Made by a program: the position numbers and the translations under genes. Under the pieces are notes generated by a model. The model was not told the DNA's origin, did not search any database, and saw nothing but the letters and a program-made list of their open reading frames with translations. This document shows positions 1 to 9,583 of a DNA stretch of 64,000 nucleotides, in pieces. The first letter of the stretch is position 1. Each line of letters begins with the position of its first letter. Source of the DNA: Flavobacterium sp. MC2016-06 (GTDB lineage: Bacteria; Bacteroidota; Bacteroidia; Flavobacteriales; Flavobacteriaceae); assembly GCF_009711165.2 (NCBI RefSeq), contig NZ_WMID02000017.1, positions 62,001 through 126,000 on the forward strand, read 5' to 3'.

Positions 1-1067
1 CGATTCAGAGTGTAAACATTCGTGGTTTAGAAGCGCAGAAATACGATTCGGAACTTAATAATCCGAATAATCTTTTGTCTGGAAATATTGATTTCAGCTT
101 TGTTTTAATTTATCTTTTTCCGCTTTTAATTATTGCTTTTTCATATAATATTATTTCCGAAGAAAAAGAAAGCGGCACCTGGAAAATTGTGGCTGTGCAA
201 AGTCAAAACATCTTCATCTACATTCTTAAACTATTTTACATCAGAATTTTAGGCTTGATTGCATTGCTTTTTTTACTGCTTTTTATTGCCGTTTTGTTTT
301 TGAATATTCCGATTGATGTTTCGCTTTTCACCTTTTTTGGACTTGGCGTTTTGTATATTCTTTTTTGGTTTGCAGTTTGCTTTTTTATTGTTTCATTGCA
401 AAAACATTCGAATTTCAATGCCGTTATTTTATTAACGATTTGGTTATTTTTAATCATCATTCTTCCTGCTGCGCTGAATACTTATATTGTCAATACCTAT
501 AAAGTTCCAGAGGCTTTAGAATTAACGTTACAGCAACGAAATGCGTATCACGAAAAATGGGATACCGACAAAAAAACAACTATAGATAAATTTTACAATC
601 ATTATCCGCAGTTTAAACATTACGGCGTTCCAGAATCAGAATTCAACTGGCTTTGGTATTTTGCCATGCAGCAAGCGGGTGATGATGAATCTGCAGAAAA
701 ATCTAAAGAATTAGAATCGAAATTAGAACAGCGAAACCAAGCCAGCCAAATGATTGCGTTGTTTTTCCCAACATTGCACACACAAATTCAACTTAACGAA
801 ACTGCCAAATCAGATTTAGGAAATCAGCTTTTATTTTTGAAAGAAACCAAACAATTTCACGAAAAGATGAGATTGCATTTTTATCCAAAAATATTTGATA
901 ATGCGCCTGTAAATCAGGAAAAATGGGAAGATCTTAAAGTCGTAACTTTCAAAGATTCTTCTAAAAATAATTGGGTTAAATCCTTTTTACCGTTATTACT
1001 TTTCAATTTAATTTTGATTGGTTTTGGATGGCGAAATTTTAGAAACACCAAGAAGCAAACATTCTAG
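1..1067 (+). CDS. ABC-2 type transporter permease, DUF3526-like, 5'-truncated by the window edge
   Basis: The reading frame is open from base 3 to the stop at 1067, so this is the 3' part of a gene that starts before the window. About 354 residues are visible. A hydrophobic segment is followed by EEKESGTWK, a motif typical of ABC-2 permeases just after a membrane helix. Several more membrane helices follow, then a long soluble loop of about 150 residues, and a last helix near the C-terminus. This layout fits the DUF3526 permeases of Bacteroidota, which pair with an ATPase encoded next to them, here presumably upstream and outside the window. The substrate cannot be read from the sequence. A TTG at 75 could be mistaken for a start, but the coding frame continues upstream of it. 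Confidence 0.8.
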   Translation, partial: IQSVNIRGLEAQKYDSELNNPNNLLSGNIDFSFVLIYLFPLLIIAFSYNIISEEKESGTWKIVAVQSQNIFIYILKLFYIRILGLIALLFLLLFIAVLFLNIPIDVSLFTFFGLGVLYILFWFAVCFFIVSLQKHSNFNAVILLTIWLFLIIILPAALNTYIVNTYKVPEALELTLQQRNAYHEKWDTDKKTTIDKFYNHYPQFKHYGVPESEFNWLWYFAMQQAGDDESAEKSKELESKLEQRNQASQMIALFFPTLHTQIQLNETAKSDLGNQLLFLKETKQFHEKMRLHFYPKIFDNAPVNQEKWEDLKVVTFKDSSKNNWVKSFLPLLLFNLILIGFGWRNFRNTKKQTF

Positions 1068-1074
1068 GTAATTA

Positions 1075-1184
1075 TTTAAACCATATAAGTTATATAAGTT
1101 CATATTAATATACTTTGTGTAATAAGACAGTATATTTTATTAGCGCTTGCCTTAAATTAACTTATATAACTTATATGGTTTAAA
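1075..1184. repeat. Inverted-repeat element with ATATAAG-type arms (locus 1)
   Basis: Two 26-bp arms in inverted orientation lie at 1075-1100 and 1159-1184. The shared core of the arm reads AACCATATAAGTTATATAAG. The 58 bp between them is AT-rich and is not found at the other loci that carry the same arms (36455-36736, a variant at 52839-52915, and 61675-62094). It lies between the permease gene and the sigma-factor gene. Confidence 0.85.
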
Positions 1185-1267
1185 ATATTTTCTACGCTTA
1201 TTCTGAATAAAAAAATATGTTTTACCCTTTATTTGAATTTTATTTAGAATTAATATAAATAAACTTT

Positions 1268-1275
1268 TATATTTG
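1268..1275 (+). promoter_or_regulatory. Putative -7 promoter box for the ECF sigma gene
   Basis: TATATTTG matches the Bacteroidota -7 consensus TAnnTTTG and would give a leader of roughly 70 nt before the ATG at 1352. I see no clear TTG at the usual -33 distance (17-23 nt upstream), so support is partial. Confidence 0.4.
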
Positions 1276-1351
1276 CCGCATTCCGAGCAAAATCAACATA
1301 AGTAGTCCTAAAATAAATTACTTATATTGCTCTCCAAAGTAATCCGGTTTA

Positions 1352-1951
1352 ATGAATAATAATTGTAGTTTAGAGTCTGATAAATTTGAATCTTTCAAAG
1401 AAGGAGACGAAACTGCATTCACCTATTTTTACGATAAATACTTTCGCAGAATACAATCTTTTAGTGTTCAGTTTATTCACGATGCCGAAGAAGCCGAAAA
1501 CTTGGCTCAAGAAGCTTTCTTAAACTTATGGCAGAACAGAGCAACCATTGATTCTATCAACGGAATTCAATCTTTCTTGTATACTTATGCCAAATCAAAA
1601 TGCTTAAATCTTATTCGTCATAATAAGGTAAAGGATAAATTTAAAAGTGACGTATTAAATCAAAAAGAAAGAGAATTGGATATTGAAGTTTTAAATTCAA
1701 TTCAGTTTGATACTTTAGAATTAACCGAATTAGAACGCATAATTCAGGATTCTATCAACGATTTACCACCCAAAACCAGAGAGGTTTTTATAAAGAAACG
1801 CTTTGAGAATAAAAAAAATTCGGAAATCGCCGAAGAAATGCAAGTTACTCTAAAAGCTGTAGAAGCCCACATGACAAAGGCTTTGAAGATTATGAAGACT
1901 AAATTATCCGATTATTTATTTGTGATTTTTATTCTTATTTGTAATAATTAA
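1352..1951 (+). CDS. RNA polymerase ECF-type sigma-70 factor (FecI-like)
   Basis: The 199-residue protein has the two domains of an ECF sigma factor. Region 2 lies around residues 20-90 and includes DAEEAENLAQEAFLNLW. Region 4 lies around residues 125-185 and includes LPPKTREVFIKKRFE and a helix-turn-helix (NSEIAEEMQVTLKAVEAHM). It should direct RNA polymerase to the promoter of the adjacent receptor operon once released by the FecR-type anti-sigma factor encoded next. The gene is followed closely by fecR, susC and susD in the same direction, the standard Bacteroidota trans-envelope signalling layout. The last 15 residues are strongly hydrophobic (LSDYLFVIFILICNN), which is unusual for a soluble sigma factor. 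Confidence 0.93.
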   Translation: MNNNCSLESDKFESFKEGDETAFTYFYDKYFRRIQSFSVQFIHDAEEAENLAQEAFLNLWQNRATIDSINGIQSFLYTYAKSKCLNLIRHNKVKDKFKSDVLNQKERELDIEVLNSIQFDTLELTELERIIQDSINDLPPKTREVFIKKRFENKKNSEIAEEMQVTLKAVEAHMTKALKIMKTKLSDYLFVIFILICNN

Positions 1952-2018
1952 AAATAAAAGATAGGGTATTTTAATGCTGAAGTGTACTTACTATAGCGAG
2001 AAGTTTAAAAACGCCTAT

Positions 2019-3125
2019 ATGACATCGGAACTAATTTATAAATACTTATCTAATGAAGCCTCAGAACAAGAAGTTGAAACACTTTTTGAATGGATCGATG
2101 CTTCTGCCGATAATAAATCTCAATTTATAACTTTAAAAAAAGCTTGGACAATTGCAGCACTTTCTGGAGAAATTTCATCAGATGCTGTTCCTGTTATTAT
2201 CCTTAAACCCAAAAACAAAATACTGCAATATTGCAAATACGCTGCAGTTGCTGCTCTTCTTTTTGGATTAGGAAAAACAGCTTTTTATTTTAGTGAAAGA
2301 ACAAAAACATCCAAAGAAATTGTTCTGGATCTTGGCGATGGACGGTTAGAATATTTTACTGCAAAAAATCAAACTACTTTGGTAAACGACAAAGGTGATT
2401 TGATTGCTAGAAAATTTCCAAACCAGATTATATACTACGGAAAAGTTCTCGATCAAGAAGTTTTATACCACACGCTTAAAGTTCCGTACGGGAAAAGATT
2501 TCAGCTTAAACTTTCAGATGGTACTGTTGTAAGTTTAAATTCTGGAACTACGCTGCGTTATCCCGAACAGTTTGGCATTAACGGAAAAAGAAATGTTTAT
2601 TTAACCGGTGAAGCATTTTTTGAAGTTGCCAAAGACAAACAACATCCCTTTATTGTGCATGCTAATGAAGCGGACATTGAAGTGCTGGGAACTAAGTTTA
2701 ATGTAAGTGCTTACCCTGAAAACTCTACTGTAAATAGTGTTTTAGTAGAAGGAAGCATTCAAATGTCTGAAGCCGTAAATACTTCGAATGCCGTTTTGCT
2801 TGAGCCAAATCAAATGGCGACTTGGCACAACAATTCGAAGAAAATTGTAAAAAAAGAAGTCGATCCTGCCTTCTACTCTGCTTGGACAAAAGGAGAACTT
2901 GCGTTTAAAGATACTCCATTTTCTACCATCGCTAAAATTATTCAGCGTACTTATGACGTTGAAATTATCAACGAAAATTCTGATTTGGCCAAACAGAGTT
3001 TTACAGGTACAATAAACATTAGCGAATCGAGTGTCGAAAATATTTTAGAGCTTCTAAAACGTGACACGCCGTTTAATTATTCCATAAAACAAAACACTAT
3101 TACCATTACCAATATTCCAAACTAA
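2019..3125 (+). CDS. FecR-family anti-sigma factor with DUF4974 C-terminal domain
   Basis: The protein has 368 residues from the ATG at 2019. I prefer this start because MTSELIYKYLSNEASEQE is the usual beginning of the family; an in-frame ATG at 1974 would add 15 atypical residues. A cytoplasmic N-terminal segment is followed by one membrane helix (around YAAVAALLFGLG). The periplasmic FecR domain comes next (VPYGKRFQLKLSDGT through LGTKFNVSAYP), then a DUF4974 domain that is STN-like (FKDTPFSTIAKIIQRTYDVEI to the end). It is expected to hold the sigma factor encoded upstream at the inner membrane and to receive a signal from the STN domain of the SusC protein encoded 7 nt downstream. Confidence 0.93.
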   Translation: MTSELIYKYLSNEASEQEVETLFEWIDASADNKSQFITLKKAWTIAALSGEISSDAVPVIILKPKNKILQYCKYAAVAALLFGLGKTAFYFSERTKTSKEIVLDLGDGRLEYFTAKNQTTLVNDKGDLIARKFPNQIIYYGKVLDQEVLYHTLKVPYGKRFQLKLSDGTVVSLNSGTTLRYPEQFGINGKRNVYLTGEAFFEVAKDKQHPFIVHANEADIEVLGTKFNVSAYPENSTVNSVLVEGSIQMSEAVNTSNAVLLEPNQMATWHNNSKKIVKKEVDPAFYSAWTKGELAFKDTPFSTIAKIIQRTYDVEIINENSDLAKQSFTGTINISESSVENILELLKRDTPFNYSIKQNTITITNIPN

Positions 3126-3132
3126 ATAAAAC

Positions 3133-6100
3133 ATGACATTTACGATACATTCCAATTTAAGAAAAATTCTGTTTTTCTTAGCCCTTCTTATATCCAGTTT
3201 TAAAGGTTTTTCACAGCATAAATCGATCACTTTACATTTAAAAAACAAACCTATTAGTTTGATTCTTAAAGCGATTGAGGAGCAGAGTGATTTTAGAATA
3301 ATTTATAATGCCAGAAAAATTGACGCCGATCAATTAGGTGATATTAATGTTGATAATGCAACTCTAGAAACTACTTTAACGCAATTATTTAAGGATAAAA
3401 ATATTTCATTTTACATTCAGAAAAAACAGGTATTATTAACAAACACTGCTCCTGACACTTCAAATGCTGACCATCAGGAAACAGAAAGATTTATCAGCGG
3501 AACAGTTTACAATGCTAAAGACAAACTTCCGCTTCCGGGCGCAACAATTCGCATACAAGGAACTGGAATGGGCGCTATAACCGATTTTAACGGAAAATTT
3601 GTGTATCAGCTTAAAGGAAATAACATTCCTAATCTTGTGCTTGAAGTCGGATTTTTAGGAATGAAACCGCAGACTCAAAAAGCAGACAATAAAAAAGAGT
3701 TTGTTTTTTATCTTGAAGAAACTACAGACGAATTAAATCCTGTTGTCATTACTTCGTCTTACGGAACTACAAAATTAAAAGAAGAAATTGTTGGTAGTAT
3801 TTCGACCATTACAGCAAAAGATATTGCTGTAGAACAGGCTTCAGAAACGGTTGACAAAATGATTACGGGACAGATTGCGGGTGTTTTAGTAGAAAATACT
3901 ACTGGAGTCGGCGGTCCTGTAAAAATCAATATTCGCGGACAGGGAACCTTAAATTCATTGACAAATTCACGTACAGGAACTTCAACACAGCCGTTGTTTA
4001 TTGTTGATGGTGTTGTAATGAGTGAAGAATTTGGTATTGACAATTCTTTTTTTGATGGAAATGGCGATACTTCAGAAAATTTCTCTAATCCTTTAATGAA
4101 AATTGCTCCCGAAAATATCGAATCTATTTCTGTTTTAAAAGATGCTGCAGCGGTTGGTATTTATGGTGCCGATGGAGCAAATGGTGTTGTTTTAATCACA
4201 ACAAAAAAAGGAAAAAAAGGAAAAACACAGTTTGGTTTTTCCAATCAGCTTGGAGTTTCTTCTGCCATCAATCAAATTAAATATTTAAACGGAGCACAAT
4301 ATACCGAGCTTAGAAACGAATATCTAAAAAACACGACTACAGGTTATGTTCCTGTTGCTTATAATGGTGTTAATACGGATTGGTTTGGTTTATTAAACCA
4401 ATCTGGAGTTTACAATAAGTATAATTTTAATGTTTCGGGTTCAACATCAAAATTTTCATACCGTACTAATATTAGTTATTTGAAAATTGATGAACCTCAA
4501 ATGGGAAACAATACGAAACAGTTAAATGCCGGAATTAATTTAGGATACAGCAATAAAAAACTAGACATCAATTTAATGCTTAACCCTAGTTTTATTCAAA
4601 AAGATGCTCCAAATATCTTTTATTCTTTTGCGTATCTGCCTACTACTTCTCCTTATAATGAAGATGGTTCGTACTCAATGTTAGGAGTTAGCGGTATGAC
4701 GAGAGGAAATCCGCTTGCTGCGATCGAACAGAATAAAAACGAATCTAATACATACGGTGTTTTAGGAAGTTTAAACGTTTCATATCAACTAAGTAAAGCA
4801 ATAAAATTCTCTACTCTTTTTGGAATTGATTATACTGATAAGGATCAAGATCGTTATTTTTCTGCCGAAAATGAAAGCGGTCAGTTTACGGGTACTTTCG
4901 TTTTAGACAATATTACGTATCCAAGATGGGGACGCCGATTGATCAATAAAAGAAATTCTACTAAATGGAACTGGCAGGGACAAGCTTTATTTAATAAACA
5001 GCTTAACGAAAATCATGGTATTGATGGTGTTGTTGGTTTTGAACTTTCTCAAGACAAAACAAACTTTGAATATCAATCTGCAATAGGTTTTGTTAATCCG
5101 AATATCATTAATCCAATTTCTAGTGCTATAAGAGATGATAATCCTGCAACTACAGTTGATGAAACAAAAGGTAATCAGACTACTGGAACTGAAATAAGCT
5201 ACAATTCTAGAGTTTCTTTATTCTCGCAGCTAAATTACAATTACAAAAAACGTTATTTTTTATTGGCAAACTTCCGTCGTGATCAAAGCTCTGTATTTGG
5301 CGATGATACAGATGTTGCCAATAATGGCGGTGCTGGTGCTGCTTGGATTATTAGTAATGAAAATTTTCTTAAATCTAATTCTTGGATTGATTTCTTAAAA
5401 TTGAAAGCAAGTTACGGTACTACAGGAAATTCAAGAATTGGTTCTTACCGATCAAAAGGTTTGTACAATTATCAGCAAAATAACTACAACGGCGGTACTG
5501 GAGCAACTCCAGGTTCGGCACCAAACGGAAATTTAAGCTGGGAGAAAAATACCAAGTTTAATGCCGGAATTGATTTTAATGTTTTTAACCGACTTGAATT
5601 TACGGTTGAATATTATTATGATGCTTTGAGCGATTTAATCACAACTCGAGATATTCCTACTGAAACCGGCTATAATTCTGTTCAATTAAACGCATCAGAT
5701 ATGTACAATAAAGGTCTTGAATTTTCAACCCGCATTAAATGGGTAAAAACCAAAGCTTTTAAATGGACAACTTCTTTTAATATCTCAACCTTAGAAAGTA
5801 AAGTAACTGATTTAAAAGGTTTAGGAAGTGATTATTCTACTGCCGAAATTGCATTGGCTCAAAAAATTGGTTACAGTACTAGTACAGTATGGGGAATAAA
5901 ATGGGTAGGCATTGATCCTGCAACAGGTAGAGATCTTGTAACAAAAAATGGCAAAATTTACGACTTAGCTACCTACAAATCTTTATATACGGTTGCAGAT
6001 TGGGAACCTATTGGAGATAAACAACCCGATGCTTTTGGAGGTTTCTATAATAGTTTTACTTTTTATGATAAACTGGTATTGGCTGTAAGAGGTGATTTTC

Positions 6101-6489
6101 AAATTGGAGGTGATTTCTTTGCTCAAGATGTTCTTATCGACAAATATTCGAATACTATTAACAGAAATCTTTCTGTTAATGCCGATGATCATTGGAGAAA
6201 TCCAGGAGATATTGTTACGCAGTCTGCAGTTACAAGTGCTCCGGTTACAGCAAATTTAAGCAAGTATGTATACGATGCAACTTACTTAAGACTAAGCAAT
6301 ATTAACCTGAGTTATGCTATCCCTATTAAAAATACTTTCCTAGATATGCTTTCTGTTTATGCAGATGCAACAAATGTGCTGTATTGGTACAAAGAAAAAA
6401 GCCCTAAAGGAATGAACGGAATACGAGAGTTTAATTATACCTATCCTCAAGCCAGAACAATTTCGCTTGGTGTAAATGCTAAATTTTAA
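3133..6489 (+). CDS. SusC/RagA-family TonB-dependent outer-membrane receptor with STN domain
   Basis: The 1118-residue protein has a Sec signal peptide ending near residue 28 (FKGFSQ). An STN signalling domain follows at roughly 30-105 (ITLHLKNKPISLILKAIEEQ). Then come a carboxypeptidase-like regulatory domain near 120-205 (ISGTVYNAKDKLPLPGATI), a TonB plug (VDKMITGQIAGVL ... FIVDGV) and a long beta-barrel ending in a terminal Phe. The STN domain is the signature of receptors that report ligand binding to a FecR anti-sigma factor, and such a gene sits directly upstream. The susD-like gene starts 4 nt after the stop, so the two are surely cotranscribed. The ligand is not evident, since no glycoside hydrolase or peptidase is adjacent. 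A di-haem peroxidase follows instead. Confidence 0.95.
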   Translation: MTFTIHSNLRKILFFLALLISSFKGFSQHKSITLHLKNKPISLILKAIEEQSDFRIIYNARKIDADQLGDINVDNATLETTLTQLFKDKNISFYIQKKQVLLTNTAPDTSNADHQETERFISGTVYNAKDKLPLPGATIRIQGTGMGAITDFNGKFVYQLKGNNIPNLVLEVGFLGMKPQTQKADNKKEFVFYLEETTDELNPVVITSSYGTTKLKEEIVGSISTITAKDIAVEQASETVDKMITGQIAGVLVENTTGVGGPVKINIRGQGTLNSLTNSRTGTSTQPLFIVDGVVMSEEFGIDNSFFDGNGDTSENFSNPLMKIAPENIESISVLKDAAAVGIYGADGANGVVLITTKKGKKGKTQFGFSNQLGVSSAINQIKYLNGAQYTELRNEYLKNTTTGYVPVAYNGVNTDWFGLLNQSGVYNKYNFNVSGSTSKFSYRTNISYLKIDEPQMGNNTKQLNAGINLGYSNKKLDINLMLNPSFIQKDAPNIFYSFAYLPTTSPYNEDGSYSMLGVSGMTRGNPLAAIEQNKNESNTYGVLGSLNVSYQLSKAIKFSTLFGIDYTDKDQDRYFSAENESGQFTGTFVLDNITYPRWGRRLINKRNSTKWNWQGQALFNKQLNENHGIDGVVGFELSQDKTNFEYQSAIGFVNPNIINPISSAIRDDNPATTVDETKGNQTTGTEISYNSRVSLFSQLNYNYKKRYFLLANFRRDQSSVFGDDTDVANNGGAGAAWIISNENFLKSNSWIDFLKLKASYGTTGNSRIGSYRSKGLYNYQQNNYNGGTGATPGSAPNGNLSWEKNTKFNAGIDFNVFNRLEFTVEYYYDALSDLITTRDIPTETGYNSVQLNASDMYNKGLEFSTRIKWVKTKAFKWTTSFNISTLESKVTDLKGLGSDYSTAEIALAQKIGYSTSTVWGIKWVGIDPATGRDLVTKNGKIYDLATYKSLYTVADWEPIGDKQPDAFGGFYNSFTFYDKLVLAVRGDFQIGGDFFAQDVLIDKYSNTINRNLSVNADDHWRNPGDIVTQSAVTSAPVTANLSKYVYDATYLRLSNINLSYAIPIKNTFLDMLSVYADATNVLYWYKEKSPKGMNGIREFNYTYPQARTISLGVNAKF

Positions 6490-6493
6490 GAAG

Positions 6494-7951
6494 ATGAAAT
6501 ATTTAAAATACATAACAATTGCCATCCTGATTTTTTCATCGCAAAGCTGCAGTGATTTTCTGGAACAAGAACCAGGAACTCAAACTTCTATTGATGAACT
6601 TTTACAAACAAAACAAGGTGTATTAACGGCGCTAAAAGGTCTTTATAGAGATATTGAAGCCAATGTAAGAGGTGAACGTTTTGCAGTATATTCAGATTTA
6701 CAAGGCGGAAATATAAAGTTTACTCCAACTTCTTCAGGAAGCAGTAAAGGTGTCATTACTCCTGCCACTAATATCGAAGAAGTATATGCTTTTGAAGATT
6801 TAGCCGAAACAAGCAATTTTCAAAGTTTCTATGATGGAAATTACAGGATTATTAATCAGGCCAATTTAATTCTTGAATATACTCCTGCCCTAACCGATGC
6901 TACGGATGCTGAGAAAAACCAAATAAAAGCAGAAGCGTTAACGATAAGAGCTTATGCACATTTCCTTTTATCACTGGTTTACAGTCAGAATTATGGTTAT
7001 ACTGCCGATGCTTCTCATTTGGGAATTGTATACAGTACAGAATCTATTAAAGCTGGAATAAAATATCCGGCGAGAAAAACAGTTGCCGAAACGTATTCTT
7101 TAATTGTAACTGATTTAAAAACAGCAATAGATAACTATTCTGATAGTCAATTAATGGACGGTCCTTCGTATTCTTATTTCAACAAAAACAATTCGAAAGC
7201 ACTTCTTGCAAGAGTTTATTTGTATCAAAAAGATTGGACAAATGCTTATGAAATGGCAAATGATGTTATTACAAATTCTGGTGTTTCTTTAGTGTCTTCT
7301 TCTAACTATCTGTCACAATGGGCGCAGCCAGATCTTCCTGTTTCTGAGGTTTTATTAGAGTTCTCCATTCCTAAAGATTCAGAAGGTCTTGCGGGCTCAT
7401 CAATGGCTACTTATTTTGGTTATAATAGTACGACTTATGCTAAATATGTGGCATCAGATGATTTGACGAATCTTTATGAAAATAACGATATCAGAAAGCA
7501 ATTGTTTACTACTGCTTCTCTTTCGACTTTGGTAAACGGAGTTCTTACAGGTGTAAATTTCAACTTTACGAAAAAGTTTCAGGATAATGCTGGATATGTA
7601 GCTTTTAGATTAAGTGAAATGTATTTGGTACGTGCCGAAGCTGCTTTGGAAACGAATAAACCTGATCTTGCAATGGCCGACATCAATACCATTCGCGCAC
7701 GCGCAAATGCTTCTTTACTTACCACTACATTAAATTTAAAAGAAGATATTTTATCTGAAAGAAGAAAAGAATTGTGTTTTGAAGGACATTTATTCTTTGA
7801 CCTGACTCGCAATCAAAAAGGAGTTTCTAGAAACGACGGCTGTATTTCTAACAATTGCAGTATTACTTATCCATCTCTAAAATTTGTTCTGCCAATACCA
7901 ACCTATAATATTAATCTTAATGAAAACTTACAACAAAATGAATCGTATTAA
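6494..7951 (+). CDS. RagB/SusD-family surface lipoprotein
   Basis: The protein has 485 residues from the ATG at 6494, chosen because MKYLKYITIAILIFSSQSC is a lipoprotein signal with Cys at the cleavage point; earlier in-frame codons overlap susC. DFLEQEPGTQTS just after the signal and the TPR-like helices (NQIKAEALTIRAYAHFLLSLVY, shortened here) are family hallmarks, as is the C-terminal ERRKELCFEGHLFFDLTR stretch. SusD proteins sit on the outer leaflet as a lid over the SusC barrel and bind the substrate first. The gene overlaps the next one by 14 nt, which suggests coupled translation. Confidence 0.94.
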   Translation: MKYLKYITIAILIFSSQSCSDFLEQEPGTQTSIDELLQTKQGVLTALKGLYRDIEANVRGERFAVYSDLQGGNIKFTPTSSGSSKGVITPATNIEEVYAFEDLAETSNFQSFYDGNYRIINQANLILEYTPALTDATDAEKNQIKAEALTIRAYAHFLLSLVYSQNYGYTADASHLGIVYSTESIKAGIKYPARKTVAETYSLIVTDLKTAIDNYSDSQLMDGPSYSYFNKNNSKALLARVYLYQKDWTNAYEMANDVITNSGVSLVSSSNYLSQWAQPDLPVSEVLLEFSIPKDSEGLAGSSMATYFGYNSTTYAKYVASDDLTNLYENNDIRKQLFTTASLSTLVNGVLTGVNFNFTKKFQDNAGYVAFRLSEMYLVRAEAALETNKPDLAMADINTIRARANASLLTTTLNLKEDILSERRKELCFEGHLFFDLTRNQKGVSRNDGCISNNCSITYPSLKFVLPIPTYNINLNENLQQNESY

Positions 7952-9404
7952 GATATACAGCATATTAGCACTAAGCGCCTTATTTATTATTTCTTGTTCA
8001 AAAGACGATTATAAATTAGGTTCTGAAATAGACCCGTATTTAAGGTTTAACTTTTTGGTGAAAAGTGATAACACACCTTTAGAATATCCTGCCGTAAATG
8101 GAGGTTTAATTCCACAATCCAGTTATGTTAATAATGCAGTAAGGACCTTAAAAATTCCAGTTGCATTAACCACTCAACCTTTAAAAGAAGCTGTTACAGC
8201 CAATTTTAGTTCGACAACAACCGGCGACAATACCAGTTTTAGCTTAAATCCTGTTAATGAACTTTTGTTTCAAGGAAGTAAAGTGACTGATACTATTTTT
8301 GTTTCTTTTGATAAAAGATGGAAAGAGAATCAAAGTATAACATTAAAATTAGAAACAGTTTCAGATCCCAATATTCACATCGGAAATTTGAATACAGAAT
8401 ATGTAAACGATACTTTTAAAATTGATTTAGGAACTATTGCCACAAATTACACCTTTCCTGTAAACCGAATTGTTATTAAAGGTGAAGCTGGCGAAACGGT
8501 AGATTTTAAGGTTAATTTCCCAAACGGATTTTTTCCTTCTGAAATTGAAAATCTTGAAATTTTTAAATTCTTAGACGGATTTAGTTATTCTTTAACTCAC
8601 GACGATTATGGAGATAATAGAAGTTCAATTACGTATCATTTAACGCTTTTAGAAGACATTCAAAATGATGATGTTTACTATGAGTCGGATATTACATTGA
8701 TAAATGCCGGCGATTATACCGCAACAGGAAATTCAATTTTGCAGGTTGTAAAACCAATTAAATCAACAAGAGATATAAATGCAAATCCTGCTTCTAAATT
8801 TTACGATTTAACCAACCAATTTTATTTGACTTATGGTGAAACTTGGTTTGACAAAAGCGGCGTTTGTGCATGGCAGGCGTACAATGCGTTTACGTATCCT
8901 GTAGTGGTTACAAAAGACAATGAAAATGCGATTTTATACAGCGATAAAGGTACAACAAATCCTGATGATGATATTTATCACGATGCTTTTAAAATTGGGT
9001 TTAATGTAGCTTCTGGAACCAACACCACAAATTCATTCAATTTAAAAAGATGGTTTAGTAACGAAAGTACAACGGGAGCCAATTCTCCTGGATTTAATAT
9101 CACGTCTGCTTTAGAATTTTTCCCAGAAAACGGAAACAGTAAAACACAAGGTAACGTTTTGGTGATTCCGCAATACATTACCATTACAGGAACCAATAAA
9201 AATGTGCACAGTATTGCGATTTCTGGAGCTGGAACTTATAAAGAAATAAGTACTGGTTTGTTTGAAATTTCTTTTGAATTGAAATTAACCAATGAAGAAC
9301 TTTTTGGAGGAACAGTAACAGCACAATACAAAATGTACAACAATAAAACCTATCCAAAACCAACTGCTTTAAGCATAGATTGTCCTAAAGAAGTTGATCT
9401 TTAA
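7938..9404 (+). CDS. Outer-membrane lipoprotein of the SusCD locus, function unknown
   Basis: The protein has 488 residues from the ATG at 7938. This start gives a clean lipoprotein signal (MNRIKIYSILALSALFIISC); further in-frame ATGs at 7884 and 7920 lie inside the susD gene. The body is beta-rich with many Asn, Thr and Ser residues and no recognised catalytic motif. It resembles the accessory surface lipoproteins that follow SusD in many Bacteroidota loci and that bind ligand or help capture it. The overlap with susD shows it belongs to the same operon. It may be a DUF4843-like protein, but I cannot confirm the family from sequence alone. Confidence 0.75.
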   Translation: MNRIKIYSILALSALFIISCSKDDYKLGSEIDPYLRFNFLVKSDNTPLEYPAVNGGLIPQSSYVNNAVRTLKIPVALTTQPLKEAVTANFSSTTTGDNTSFSLNPVNELLFQGSKVTDTIFVSFDKRWKENQSITLKLETVSDPNIHIGNLNTEYVNDTFKIDLGTIATNYTFPVNRIVIKGEAGETVDFKVNFPNGFFPSEIENLEIFKFLDGFSYSLTHDDYGDNRSSITYHLTLLEDIQNDDVYYESDITLINAGDYTATGNSILQVVKPIKSTRDINANPASKFYDLTNQFYLTYGETWFDKSGVCAWQAYNAFTYPVVVTKDNENAILYSDKGTTNPDDDIYHDAFKIGFNVASGTNTTNSFNLKRWFSNESTTGANSPGFNITSALEFFPENGNSKTQGNVLVIPQYITITGTNKNVHSIAISGAGTYKEISTGLFEISFELKLTNEELFGGTVTAQYKMYNNKTYPKPTALSIDCPKEVDL

Positions 9405-9437
9405 TTAAATGTTAGATGTTAAGTTGTTCACTGCTCC

Positions 9438-9533
9438 AGCTTTGTCAAAGTTTAAAACTTTGACAAAGCTTTTGACGTGTAAATTGAGACGGATTTGAAC
9501 AACTTTGTCAAAGTTCAAAACTTTGACAAAGTT
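9438..9533. repeat. Two palindromes of the CTTTGTCAAAG family
   Basis: A 33-bp palindrome lies at 9438-9470 (16-bp arms, 1-nt centre, core AGCTTTGTCAAAGTTT). A close variant lies at 9501-9533 with 15-bp arms, imperfect at one position. The first is identical base for base to 38064-38096. Both fall between the lipoprotein gene and the peroxidase gene and could form strong RNA hairpins that separate or protect the two parts of the transcript. Confidence 0.85.
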
Positions 9534-9583
9534 CAGCCTTGCTAATCTTGAGATTGAGACCAAAAATATAAAAACAAAAAAAG

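Noticed and set aside
75..77. TTG as the start of the first gene
   Set aside because: The frame is open and coding-like upstream to the first bases of the window, so the gene is cut by the edge.
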